Of a DNA stretch of 64,000 nucleotides, positions 53,546 to 63,599 are shown piece by piece. Below the pieces are notes generated by a model, which had not been told where the DNA came from, ran no database searches, and worked only from the letters and a program-made list of their open reading frames with translations. Position 1 is the first letter of the stretch. Each line of letters opens with the position of its first letter. Location: contig OX637337.1 of NCBI GenBank assembly GCA_951799405.1, forward strand, positions 19,466,347 to 19,530,346. The letters are read 5' to 3'. Source of the stretch: Agapetus fuscipes (taxonomy: Eukaryota; Arthropoda; Insecta; Trichoptera; Glossosomatidae). A program made the position numbers and the translations under genes.

Positions 53546-54000
53546 CACTCTTATAATAATAATAATAATAATAAATTGACAATATTTTTAGTGCCGTTTT
53601 GTGAATTCACTGCAAGGGCACTGCAGAGCCATAGCCCCTCCTGAACAAGCATGTCTTTAATCCCGATTTAAATGCATTTGTACTCTCCACAGCTCTCAGC
53701 TCGTGTGGTAAGGCATTCCACAGCAGAGGGCCAGCAATGCAAAAGGCACGATCTAAATAATTGGCCATGTTTCTTCTGCAGGGAACCCTGAATCTATTCA
53801 CAGCAGTACTGCATGCAGATCTCAGAGTACCCCGTCTACCCTCTACTGTGTCCCCCACACATAGCTCTGAGACATACAGTGGCGCAATGTTCTGCGAGGA
53901 CTTAAATACAGTTAAGCAGACCTTGTACTCCACCCTCTCCTTTATTTTCAGCCAATGAAGCTGATCCCTTAGTGAGGGTGTGATGTGCTCAGTAATTTTT
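53546..54000 (-). pseudogene. CR1/L2-like LINE, RT C-terminus with (TTA)n tail
   Basis: From about 54000 the minus strand is open to the stop at 53607: ITPSLRDQLHWLKIKERVEY, KVCLTVFKSSQN, APLYVSELC, RRGTLRSACS, YLDRAFCIAGPLLWNALPHE, FKSGLKTCLFRRGYGSAVP. This is the same C-terminal module as at 52896, from a different family, and it extends about 25 codons further upstream of the ATG at 53933. The hairpin 53590-53622 (AGTGCC…GGCACT) overlaps the last codons. AATATTGTCAATTTATTATT forms the tail. No frameshift in about 130 codons, but 5'-truncated. Confidence 0.86.
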
Positions 54001-54695
54001 AAACTTCAGCTAACTAACTTCTAACTAAGCTACCGACAGAACGACATAGCCTTGTCAAAAATTTAAAACCTTTTCTTGTGTGAGTGCAAACAACATATTT
54101 TTAATTAAATGTTTGACGCGAAATAAATTAGTTTCCAAAAAGAAGTACTTTTATGCAAAATGTTTCAAACAAAAAAAACACTACACTATATACGTAAGTG
54201 CGTATCTAAGTGCATAATTAAAAAATCTACACTTAGTCTAATTTTTATATGAGTACAACATTTAATACTTATCATACCAGTTCTAAAAAAATAAAATATT
54301 TCAAGCACAATATTTATTTCCAGCTTTAATTATGATCCTTTTATGTACCGCATAACATTCGCGTGTACACTTTTTTTCATTTTACACAGGCGCGGTTGGA
54401 AGGAAGGACATAATTTTGAGTTAAACGCTACACAATGGTCGCTTTTTCCACAAAGAAGACGAAGAAGAGTGCAAATAAAATACCTGCCTAGTAATTCAGG
54501 AGGATTACCGCCGACAAATAAAATAAAAGTGGGACACTTTCAGCCCTGCTTTCCGCACGGGGGGGTGTTGTGCAAATTCTTTGGGCCGAACATGTGGAAG
54601 GCATATTGCACGTCCCGGTGGCTTAGTTGAACGTTGCCGGAAATTTAAATGTTTACAAAGCGGTTAAGGTATGAAAAGTTTTTCAAAGTGTTTGA
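54001..54695. other. Unassigned interval
   Basis: A 95-codon plus-strand frame (54343-54630) is GC-richer than its surroundings and has a basic run (QRRRRRVQIKY). It carries no recognisable domain and no paired splice signals, so it is not called a gene. Confidence 0.3.
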
Positions 54696-54699
54696 GTTA

Positions 54700-55405
54700 T
54701 GAATTACGATGAAAACGATGACGGTGATGTTGATGATGATGATAATGTTGGTGGTTGCAGTGATGATGTTGATGATTATGATAATGGTGTTAATGACGGT
54801 GATCGGTTGAAGTGGTTGGCTATAATCGTGTTGATATTGCGAATGATTGTGGTTACAGCGATGATGATAATGTTGGTGGTTGTGGTGTTGATGTTTATGA
54901 TTATGATAATGATGGTGATGGGTGGAAGTGGTTGGTGATGATCGTGTTGATATTGCGAATAATGGTGGTTATAGCGATGATGATAATGATGGTGGACAGT
55001 GATGACGGTGATAATGATGGTGATGGGTGGAAATGGTTGGTGATGATCGTGTTGATATGGCGAATGATAGTGGTTACAGCAACGATGATGATGGTGGCGA
55101 TGATGTTAATGATGGTGGACGGTGATGACAATGATGCTGTGTAGGACTGTAATGATGGTAGCTACATTGATTATGATTACATTCATGATGATGATGTTGA
55201 TGTCGATGGTGTTGGGTGGTGATGACGGTGGTGATGTTGCTTAGGATTGTAATGATGGTGGTAACAGTGATGATGATGATGATGGTGTTGGGTGGTGATG
55301 ACGGTGATGCTGTGAAGAATTGTAATGATGGTAGTTATAGTGAGTATGATTACAGTCATGATGATGATGTCAATGGTGATGGTTGGTGATATTGCGTACG
55401 ATTGA
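54700..55405. repeat. GAT/GTT-rich minisatellite block
   Basis: Dominated by GATGATGAT and GTTGATG runs. A longer unit recurs: GTGGTTGGYKATRATCGTGT followed by TGATATTGCGAAT and GGTTA-AGCGATGATGATAA starts at about 54808, 54928 and 55030 (spacings of 120 and 102 bp). Frames in this block encode D/M/V-rich low-complexity peptides in several phases and are artefacts of the repeat. Similar but weaker sequence returns at 57120-57330. Confidence 0.88.
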
Positions 55406-55440
55406 TTGCGTATGATAGACTGACAAAGTATGAATACAAA

Positions 55441-55517
55441 GAAAGTGTGAAAGGAAAAAAAAAGGGAAGGGACGACCGAGAAAAGTATGGAGTGATCAGA
55501 TTGTGGAGATTGTGAAA
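55441..55517 (+). pseudogene. RT-lineage basic C-terminal fragment
   Basis: A short frame with GRGRPRKVWSDQIVEIVKEW, corresponding to the C-terminal basic segment of LINE-A/LINE-B. It directly precedes the RT at 55520 but in a different frame and in the wrong order for one element. It is therefore a separate older fragment against which the LINE-B copy inserted. Confidence 0.65.
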
Positions 55518-55519
55518 GA

Positions 55520-56587
55520 ATGGATGTTTTGAAAGCATACGGAGTGAATGGGGCTCTCCTAGGTGCGGTGCATGCAAACTATGAAAATAGTAAGGCATGT
55601 GTTCGTATTGATGGTGAGTATAGCGAGTGGTTTGAAGTTTATAAGGGTGTGAGGCAAGGATGTGTGATGAGTCCATGGCTATTTAACATAGTCATGGACA
55701 AGTGTGTCAGAGATGCTAGACTTAATGATTGTGGATTGATGATAGGAGAGAGCAAAGTGAGTGTTCTACTGTATGCAGATGATGCAGTTCTTGTATCTGA
55801 TTCAGCAGTGGAATTGCAAACAATGCTCTCTAGATTGAATGAAGCTTTGTTAGGTAACCATCTGAAGTTGAATGCAAGTAAGACGAAAGTATTGATTTTT
55901 GAAAGAGATGATGAAAGTATGAATTATGAATTTAAAATTAATGGAATGAATGTTGATGTCGTAAATGAGTTTGTATACCTGGGAAGTAAGTTTGAAAAAG
56001 ATGGAAGAATGACCGGTGAATTTGAAAGAAGAGTAATGAAGGGCAGGTGTGTACTGGGTGCCACAGCTTGTATCGCCAAAAATCAAAACATATCTAAAAA
56101 TGCTCGATTGGCGGTACGCAGTGGCATACTTTTACCCACCTTGATGTATGGAAGCGAGGCCTGGACGGTGAATGAAAGTGAAATTAGTAAAGTCCATACT
56201 GTTGAAATGGACTTTCTAAGAAGTATGATTGGGAAAAAACGGAGTGACAGGGTGAGGAATGATTTTGTAAGAGAAGAATGTGGTGCAAGAGAAAGTGTGA
56301 AAGTGAAGATTAAAAGAAGTTTGTTAAGATGGTTTGGGCATATGGAGAGAATGAATGAGGAAAGACTGACGAAGAAAGTATATGTTGGTAGAATAGATGG
56401 ATGTCGTGGTAGAGGAAGACCGAGAAAGGTATGGATGGACCAAATATCCGAAATTGCGAATGAATGGAATATCCAGAGTCATAATAAAAGAAGAGCCTGT
56501 ATGAAGAAAATTATGACTCTGGAGGAAATGAAAGAAGTATGTAAGGACAGAAAGAAATGGCGGTTGATCTGTAATGTTGGCGGCTAG
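55520..56587 (+). pseudogene. LINE-B reverse transcriptase, longest copy (C-terminal 355 codons)
   Basis: An uninterrupted frame. RT motifs in order: FEVYKGVRQGCVMSPWLFNI (motif B region, RQG at about residue 45), VSVLLYADDAVLVSDS (motif C, YADD at about 85-88), the LKLNASKTKVLIF block at about 118, NEFVYLGSKF (about 150), LPTLMYGSEAWTVN (about 208), RWFGHMERMNEERL (about 270) and GRGRPRKVWMDQI (about 297). The end is WRLICNVGG. This part of the protein polymerises cDNA during target-primed retrotransposition. The endonuclease and RT motifs before B (including the first catalytic aspartate) are missing, so the copy is inactive although its frame is open. The first ATG is only the border of the retained part. 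About 105 bp after the stop begins the 3' block (56690-56955). Open over 1 kb, it is probably one of the younger insertions. Confidence 0.93.
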
Positions 56588-56955
56588 GGTTTATTAAATT
56601 GGAATTTGTTTTTATTTGTAAATGGATATTTTGTATTTGGATATTATTATTTAGTGATGTATAAAATGTAATTTGTCGTGTGTGTGTGTTCCTTGACTTA
56701 TAGGTTGGTATGCGGCTGACCACCCATGCTGTAAAAATGGTTCACTTTGCCAATGTCACCCCTGTCTCAGGGAAGGACGGCAAGAGTTGCAGGGTGTATG
56801 TCCATTTGAGATTTGGTTTTTATGTTGTAGGTTCACATGAGGCATGTGCAAGCGCGAACTTGTACGTGTCTGGTTGTGAAAATGCATGTAATGTGAATCT
56901 CCAATGTAACATATCTTTGCAACTTAGATTAGATTAGATAAGATTAGATTAGATG
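56588..56955 (+). repeat. LINE-B 3' UTR: spacer, 3' block and (TTAGAT)n tail
   Basis: A 100 bp T-rich spacer, then the block from CCTTGACTTATAGGTTGGTA to TTGCAACTTAGATTAGATTA, ending in tandem TTAGAT/TAAGAT units (56925-56955). This copy links the 3' block to the LINE-B RT and is the key for reading all dispersed copies as LINE-B derived. Confidence 0.92.
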
Positions 56956-56956
56956 G

Positions 56957-57115
56957 GATATACAAAGTGAGCGTAAAAGAAGAAAATGCATGAAAAGGGT
57001 GATGGATATGAAGGAATTGAAAGAGGTATGTAAAGTTAGGAAAAAATGGAGGCAACTCTGCGGAGGCTTTGGCCACCCCTAGCGGAATGACGACAGAGTA
57101 ACAGTTACAGTTACA
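56957..57115 (+). pseudogene. RT-lineage C-terminus with (ACAGTT)n tail
   Basis: The frame reads RRKCMKRVMDMKELKEVCKV, RKKWRQLCGGFGHP and a stop at about 57082. This is like the LINE-A end (LCGGTGHP) but with a different UTR (CGGAATGACGACAGAGTAAC) and a tail of ACAGTT repeats. A third tail type in the same RT lineage. Only the last 40 or so codons are kept. It lies head-to-tail behind LINE-B. Confidence 0.78.
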
Positions 57116-57335
57116 GTTATTCTAATGATGGTGGTAACAGTGATGGTGATTGTAGTGATAATGATGATGTGGTAGTGGTAGGTGGTGGCTGGTGATTTTA
57201 CATCCATTGACTTTGATGATCCCTTATGATATTGATGTTAATGATGATGATAATTGGTGGTGGGTATTCATGATGGTTTTGATGTTGCACACGATTGCTA
57301 TGATGTTGGTGATGTTCTTTACGTATTATTTTGAA
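57116..57335. repeat. GAT-rich simple-sequence region
   Basis: GATGGTGGTAACAGTGATGG, GTAGTGATAATGATGATG and related phrases continue the sequence type of 54700-55400. The LINE-B and neighbouring fragments apparently inserted into this satellite. Confidence 0.78.
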
Positions 57336-58280
57336 AGTTATGGTTCAAGCTGAGTCATTGTTTTGTCTCTCATTTTCTGTGGATATTAAATGAAAATCAC
57401 TTATTTAAAATAATATTTGATTTTAAGCAGTGCACGCGTTTAATATGAAATAGTCTAAATGCACGATTACAATTATTTTGAAACCGGAAGTGTGAATTTA
57501 TTCAAAACCATTTCATATTCGCAATTTCACGCTTCGTATACATTCGCTTCTTATTAATGAGCAGGTACATATTTGTAAGATAAAACCACATCATCTCGTC
57601 AGGTATAATATGTAAGATATTAACAACATACTTGTACACCAAGAAGGGTGTCTTTGAAGTCAAAACTATTAAGACCCGCTATTCTAATGAAAAATCATGG
57701 ACTCCTAAGAAATAAAAGCAATATGTGTGCAGATAACCTCAACATACGACACATGTTTTAAACTTCAGAGAACCTTAGTTTATGATAATATTGTTTTTTT
57801 CATAAATTTTACAGGTATCAATTACCCGAATGAAAAAAAATTGCTTCTGGGAAACTTGCTGGGAGCGATAACGTCCTCTTTTGTGTTGGTTATACATGAA
57901 GTTCCTGAAAACAATATTTATTGATAAATTTTATTAATCAACAATTTTAACCGCGATTTGTAACAACAAAACGGACAAACAACACAGTAAAATTATAAAA
58001 TGCCGTCGTTTCTTGTCAAAAACTCACTTGGTAGAGATCACATATCCTCAAAAAATGAAGTTAGAAATTGGGTATTTCTCTTGAACCAAAATTTAGCAAG
58101 GTTAACTTAGACTAAAAAAACGGGAAAAAAATCCCCTAGAAACGCTCACGACAAGTAAAATGGTTGGCGTAAGTCCGGTTCACTTATCTCTGAAAATAAA
58201 AAGTGTCACGCACCATGTGATACCGCTTCAGGAAGTGCACAACTTAGCTACCTCTCATCAAGATCATATTCATCATCATC
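57336..58280. other. Unassigned A/T-rich interval
   Basis: No gene was supported. A 65-codon frame at 57727-57924 is preceded by a TTTTACAG acceptor-like sequence, but no family was recognised. Confidence 0.33.
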
Positions 58281-58290
58281 ATACTTCACG

Positions 58291-58323
58291 CTGAAGACAC
58301 CCGTCGTAGAAATGGGCGAAACG
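58291..58323 (+). other. Hammerhead-like motif, single copy
   Basis: CTGAAGA, a roughly 20 base stem-loop region with CCC/GGG pairing, then GAAACG. ATCATCATC repeats precede it and GC-rich CTCCAGCTCCCACAGACC follows. No inverted arm was found nearby. Confidence 0.4.
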
Positions 58324-59020
58324 TCCGGAAGCTCCAGCTCCCACAGACCATGGCAACAGATCCCGGAAAACATCACTCCAGCAACTTAGCTACTGTCAAA
58401 TATTTGACAGGAGGTACTGACATCTTTTTTTTTTTTTATTAACCTTTTTTGGCATTCGTATTAAATCATTCAGGTAGGTACAAAACATGAAGTCATGTGT
58501 AATTTTGTTTATCCTCGTGTTGGTATTATTGATTTTTTAAATGTTTTTTTATCCTTTTTTGCTCACTTCCTTCTTGTCTTCTTAACTGAAACATTGTGTC
58601 GCGCTAATTTAACATTTTATCGAATAAAATCTTAATAATCTGCACATCAAATGTTTTATTAAAAACAACCATCACCAAAAAAGTACAAGGATACATCAAT
58701 CCACACCTAATTAACACGAACCAGCCTACAAGACCAACCAGGAGTTATCCAGCAGACCACCGAGCTACAACACGCTGCACACACCTGATGGATGCTGAAC
58801 TCTCGTCCAGCTACGTTGCTTAGAAGGAGAGGTATTTCAAGATTTCATAAATATTTTTATACTTTTTGATAATGGAAAATGTCAAATTGATTATTTATGT
58901 TCAACATCTACGATTTGAACCTTTATGTCGTTTGGGCGTACGTGAAAATAATTTATAGTGTGTGTAAACTAAATAAAAGTGTTTTTATTGATTGTAGAGG
59001 CATTAACTTTGTAATCGTTC
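58324..59020. other. Unassigned interval
   Basis: A poly-T run at 58427-58439 and a C/A-rich stretch at 58665-58800. No gene or element was recognised. Confidence 0.33.
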
Positions 59021-59024
59021 ATCT

Positions 59025-59241
59025 TAAGAGATAAAAAGAAAAACCACTTTGTTTTAGATTACTATGAGTATTGTATTTAATTTAATACCACAACCGGTTT
59101 CTCAAACATCCGTTCGCATCATCAGGTGGATAAATTAATACTGATGATGAGAACGGATGTTTGCGAAACCGGTTGTGGTATTAAATTAAATAAAATACTC
59201 ATAGTAATCTAAAACAAAGTGGTTTTTCTTTTTATCTCTTA
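59025..59241. mobile_element. Foldback element FB5, about 97% identical arms, motif in both arms
   Basis: The left arm 59025-59125 and right arm 59141-59241 are inverted copies of 101 bp differing at three positions, with a 15 bp spacer. Each arm holds CTGATGA-T-stem-GGAT-stem-GAAACC (minus 59096-59125; plus 59141-59170). Two of the three differences between arms fall in the stem of this motif. No ORF. High arm identity means a recent origin or ongoing arm homogenisation. Confidence 0.87.
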
Positions 59242-60317
59242 TAAAAGTGAAATTAAAACTTTATTTTTCCAATTGAATTATAAAAAAAAATGTGAAAGCT
59301 TAATTTAATTTTTGATGCGTGCATAGCAAATTTATTTCTTTAATTTTTGACATTAAAAATTTAAGTGCTTTGTGGGCTCTAGGTTCTTTCATTATCTTTA
59401 GCTACGAGAAGAATGAACCTTTAATTAAAAACCAACCAAATTTTTTGATAAAAAATATAAAAATTCCCTGTATGATCTTACGCTAGATTGTGAAAGTTAA
59501 GACGGATACATTTGAACTTGTTTTAACATCAGATAAAGCAGAAAAAATTAAAACAAGTACCTGCAGGCCGTATTTCTAAAATCCCACTTGTACCAGTTTG
59601 GTTCTCAGACGTTTGAATGTAGGTTAATACCAAACTCTGCTCGAGAAACATCCAAAACAAAGGTCACTAACATGATGAGTAATTATTTTTGCTCAAAAAG
59701 CAGACCTCGTTTCGTTTGATCCTGAAAATTGAAATATCGCCAAGTCGAAATATTTCTTGGTTTAATAATTTTGAAACGTCAGCCCCTGTCGCTTGTCCCC
59801 TGCAAAAACTTATTAAAGTTTGTTCGCGTAGAATGATTTATTTTGTGAAAGAAATGCTTTGAGATAAATACTTTTGTATTTTTACCGAAAGTAATATATC
59901 TATTTATTTTTTGTGATATAAAGTAAATATTATATTCCTTACACGATGTTCGAATATTAATCCAGTTATTTTGTTCTCTTCATCAGTACGTCTCCTTAGT
60001 GTTTGTTTGTCTTGTGTTTATCAGACACCTCTGCGACACTTTAACAAGAATCATATACCTCTGGATTTTCTATAATTTTAGAAGTTTGCCGTACAAAGTT
60101 CCATGAAAAAAATACTTTTCTAGTACATAATCCATTTTGTCCTGTTCAGAAATGTCCTGCTTTCTTACTGCTTTAAAAAAAGAATTTTGATGCTTCCGGT
60201 TCTGTTAATTCAATTTTTTCATAGGCGCCATTTTATAACATTGCCATTTCAAAACATAAAAAATTCATATACAGATCATTCTTGCTACGTCTCTCGATTT
60301 GACTGCTGTTGGCACTT
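59242..60317. other. Unassigned A/T-rich interval
   Basis: No feature was supported. 59500-59800 is slightly less A/T-rich but without a coding frame. Confidence 0.36.
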
Positions 60318-60480
60318 TCAAACCATAGGTGGCAGTCGGTTCCATACCCTTGGTGCTGCCACTGCAAAAGCACGCTCACCAAACACTGTTACAGACTTGC
60401 GCGAAGGATCAGTGACCAAAATTTTGTTCTCCATTTTGCGCAGAGCTATAAAGTCAATTGTCTGCTATTCAAACCAGTTT
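60318..60480 (-). pseudogene. CR1/L2-like LINE, RT C-terminal fragment
   Basis: The minus strand reads LVTDPSRKSVTVFGERAFAV, AAPRVWNRLPPMV and then a premature TGA at 60318. GERAF-VAAPR-WN-LP is the conserved C-terminal block of CR1/L2-like RTs, equivalent to GDRALRFAGP-EWNRLP at 53 kb. The usual following F…LKTHLF segment is lost, and no 3' hairpin was seen, so the 3' end is missing. Confidence 0.68.
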
Positions 60481-61200
60481 GCTTGATGAGCTCCGCGATG
60501 TTTGGCGGCGTCCTTTCATAGAATGTTCTCATAGATATAATTATTGAACAAAAAAACTGAAGACTTCCAGATATCAATGGACAGGAATAAATACAAGCTG
60601 AAAAAATAGAAAAGAAGAAACAAAAACGATACCTATAGAGGAAAAACGTTTATTGTTCACGTTGTACAATTTGTTTCCCACAATTGTTTTCTATTATGCT
60701 TCTTCTGATTATTTATGTTTCATTCATTTTACGTTTATGAGGTAAAATGTTTTTCCCGTAATAAAATGATCTTAAAATGTATATAATACGATTTTCATTT
60801 GTTTATGTTATTTATCGTTGGTAATCAGGAACAATATTATTTAATATTCAGTAAAAGCTTTTATTCTTATCAAATTGTAATTAGTGTGATTTATTTTTAT
60901 TTTATGTTTAAATTTGTGTTTCAGTCGTTTCTCATTAACATTAATAATCATTTTTCTCAAAGATTTTTCTTAAAAAATCTCTCTTTTATTTCGGGGCACA
61001 AAACTTATGATCAAAAATGTATGAGTTTTTAGATATTATTTTCGTTTTTTATGACATTTAGAATTGTTTTCTCACGGACGTAATGCTTTGCGGGACTAAA
61101 ATAAAAATCAAATAGGTACGTTTAATAATAATTGTTTCGAATTCGTCGTTCAAAGTTTTATTACAACTTTTAAATGCGTTATCCTCAAAAGAATAGCATT
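60481..61200. other. Unassigned A/T-rich interval
   Basis: No gene or repeat was supported. The short frame at 60799-61032 is F/Y/I-rich and without family. Confidence 0.38.
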
Positions 61201-61204
61201 TGAG

Positions 61205-61440
61205 CATAATCTATTAATTATCACAGTTCAAAAGACCAGACTTACGCCAACCGCGAAACTTGAAATGGTGCTCTTTGCTCTAAGGGTGCTTGTTCTAATC
61301 TCTTGTGAAGACTGAATATTTTTTTCCCTTGTTTTTTATTGGAAGTCTGCAATAAAACGGAAGATCACCCTTGGAGGATATCGAACCTAAGCTCTCTCGA
61401 ATGGAAATTTTGCATTTTATCAACTAACCTTTGTAATGGA
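61205..61440 (-). mobile_element. SINE-B, diverged copy
   Basis: Reverse-oriented. Body at 61230-61310 (GACTTACGCCAACCGCGAAA; AAGGGTGCTTGTTCTAATC; CTTGTGAAGACTGAATA), CGGAAGATCACCCTTGGAGG, and a head remnant GAGAGCTTAGGTTCGATATC with TTAGTTGATAAAATGC. The order agrees with other copies but with many substitutions. Confidence 0.6.
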
Positions 61441-61482
61441 ATGCATCTTATCTATTACTGAAGTAATAGTTAAATAGTTATT

Positions 61483-61602
61483 TATGCCACTGCCTGGTAA
61501 TGATAGTCTTTGTAACACGAGTGCTAGTTTGTGCCATGAGGCGCAGCCGAATGGCACAATAGACAGCAAGAGTGTTACAAAGACTAATTACGTGCAGTGA
61601 CA
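61483..61602. mobile_element. Hairpin MITE (about 120 bp palindrome)
   Basis: The left arm has ATGCCACTGC, GGTAATGATAGTCTTTGTAA, CAC and TTTGTGCCAT. The right arm has ATGGCACAA, GTGTTACAAAGACTA, ATTACGTGCAGTGACAT. The two arms pair over most of their length around a GC-rich centre (GAGGCGCAGCCGA). No ORF. Confidence 0.68.
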
Positions 61603-62365
61603 TACAATACTCTTTCTACGACCATGAAATAAATAACAAAATAGTAAATAGTAGTTATTATAATGTACTCGTCCATTTGAAGCATTGATCTAAATAAAAT
61701 ATATAGATGGAGCATTAGCGTATATATCCGAGCCACATCATGGTTGCCCTAAATGATAGTGTATGCCCCATTTGCAATCAGTTGTTTACCAAGCGTCGGC
61801 AAGGAAACATCGAGGTACCTCATTGGTACCTACATGTAAATTGAAGACAACTATCATGCGAAGATAGCCTGACAGTTTCATAAAATTTTTAATTTTCCCC
61901 ATATAATAGAAATACGTTAATTTAATGAAATAAAACTCATGATAAGCGCGTGATGCATTATTACAAACAAAAGCATACAGTAAAAAACCACAAAATTTAA
62001 AAAAAAACTCAGTTCTTCATACTTATACCCATTATTTGACGATAGATTTTTTTTCTTATATTAGACGCATTAATCGTATTTTTTAAGGTTTCTTTAGATA
62101 TAAATACAAAAAAAATAAAGATATTAAAATGTAAATAAGCATATAAGACAATTTTCAGAGATGCTCCTTTAAAATAACGGAGAAAAAAATCTGCTGATAT
62201 TCATAAAATTATCAAAAAATACTCTATTACATAAAAGTAAGATACAGTCAGTAATGCGTCTTTTTTGTTTAAGTTTTTTTTAGTTCCTACACAACTTTAA
62301 ATATAATGCACTGTTTTTTTTTTTAAATGTGAATTTATTCGTATTAGGTTTTTTTTCCTTACATT
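61603..62365. other. Unassigned A/T-rich interval
   Basis: No supported feature. Poly-T at 62311-62322. Confidence 0.36.
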
Positions 62366-62370
62366 TTGGG

Positions 62371-62570
62371 AAACGTATGTTGTGAGACGTCAGCCTCAGA
62401 TGTCACTTGTTAGGTTTTCTTCACTTCGGCTTGAGTACCATGGAGTTCTATTCAATGGAGAGGCTATTTATTTGATTTAGTTCTAAACACTGTGTTCCAT
62501 ACAGTCACTGAAATCTAATTTCGCCAGACTTTGTCCCTTGTTTTGTCTCGCTCGCACAACATACGTTTTT
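62371..62570. mobile_element. Inverted-repeat element, about 200 bp
   Basis: The left end has AAACGTATGTTGTGAGAC. The right end, read in reverse complement, has AAACGTATGTTGTGCGAGCG then AGAC: a 14 bp perfect match plus a matching AGAC after a 6 bp indel. The interior is unremarkable. A short non-autonomous DNA transposon is likely; the target duplication was not fixed. Confidence 0.52.
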
Positions 62571-63598
62571 TGTTGTTGTCCTTTTCTATCACGTTATGCG
62601 TCTCTACTCCGTCGTTAATTTATGTAAGCAGGTAATATTGCTTAGCAACGAATTGTTGATGTTATTTTCGTTGACAACATAATTAAGTGTTGTCAAAGGT
62701 TTTGACAATATCTGATACTTTTTAATGCTTCTGTTCCATAAACGTAAATATTTTACTTAATGTTACATAATAACTTATGAAAATTATTTCAATTACATTT
62801 TTTTTAATTTTAAGTTTTTTCAATGATGTTAGGAGTAATACCTATAGAAGACGAAGTAAAAAAAATATTATTTTTAATCCAATTTCCTTGAAATATAAAA
62901 GAATAAATGAAACAAAAAGTGTAGGGTAGAAATTGAAATTTTGAAATACAGACCACTTCAAATACATACATTTCACAAAAAAAAATGTTCTCACGTGACG
63001 GTATCAGATACTATATTTTATCATCATCACATCTCTATCACTAAAAATGGCCGACGGTTTGACAGCGGGGCTATTGTTTTGTGGCTAAAGGCATCGGCAG
63101 ATAAAATATCAATTGAATTTACTTAAATATTAATATTCACTGCTAATTACGAGTGAAAAGTTACTCCAGACTTTTTATTACAATTTCTCGTATTGTGTGT
63201 GCATTTGAAAAATTTGCGGCTTGGCATTTTGATGATTTTTCTTTCCAGTTAGGAAACACACCTGTTAATAGTTGGAAGGTTACCGATAGACTGAATTTGG
63301 ATTTTTGTATGATGAGTGGGGTAGCGCATTTCTAATTCACAAAGGATTGCTTTCTCAGCCCATCCAGTCCTTACAAATCCATGTTGAGTACGGCCCCTGA
63401 TGTTGTCATGTAGATCAGAAAGAGACAGAAACATAACAAAATTTCTAATGTTTCTTTCTCGTTCTTTCTACAATTTTGTGGCACAACCGTTTGTATAGGA
63501 AAACACTCACGCGCTCCATCTATGTATATTATTTATATCGATGATTTGAAGTAATTAAAACTTTACTTTTGTCAAAACGTGTAATTTATCATTCCCTT
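62571..63598. other. Unassigned A/T-rich interval
   Basis: A small inverted pair (GTTGACAACA / TGTTGTCAA, 62671-62697) and short frames without family. Nothing else. Confidence 0.36.
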
Positions 63599-63599
63599 C

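Noticed and set aside
54343..54630. A 95-codon frame with a basic segment
   Set aside because: No domain, no splice partners and no repeats of the frame elsewhere. The composition difference alone is not enough to call a gene.
54699..55144. D/V/M-rich frames of 76-110 codons on both strands
   Set aside because: They are products of the GAT-rich satellite, open in several phases, with no real protein composition.
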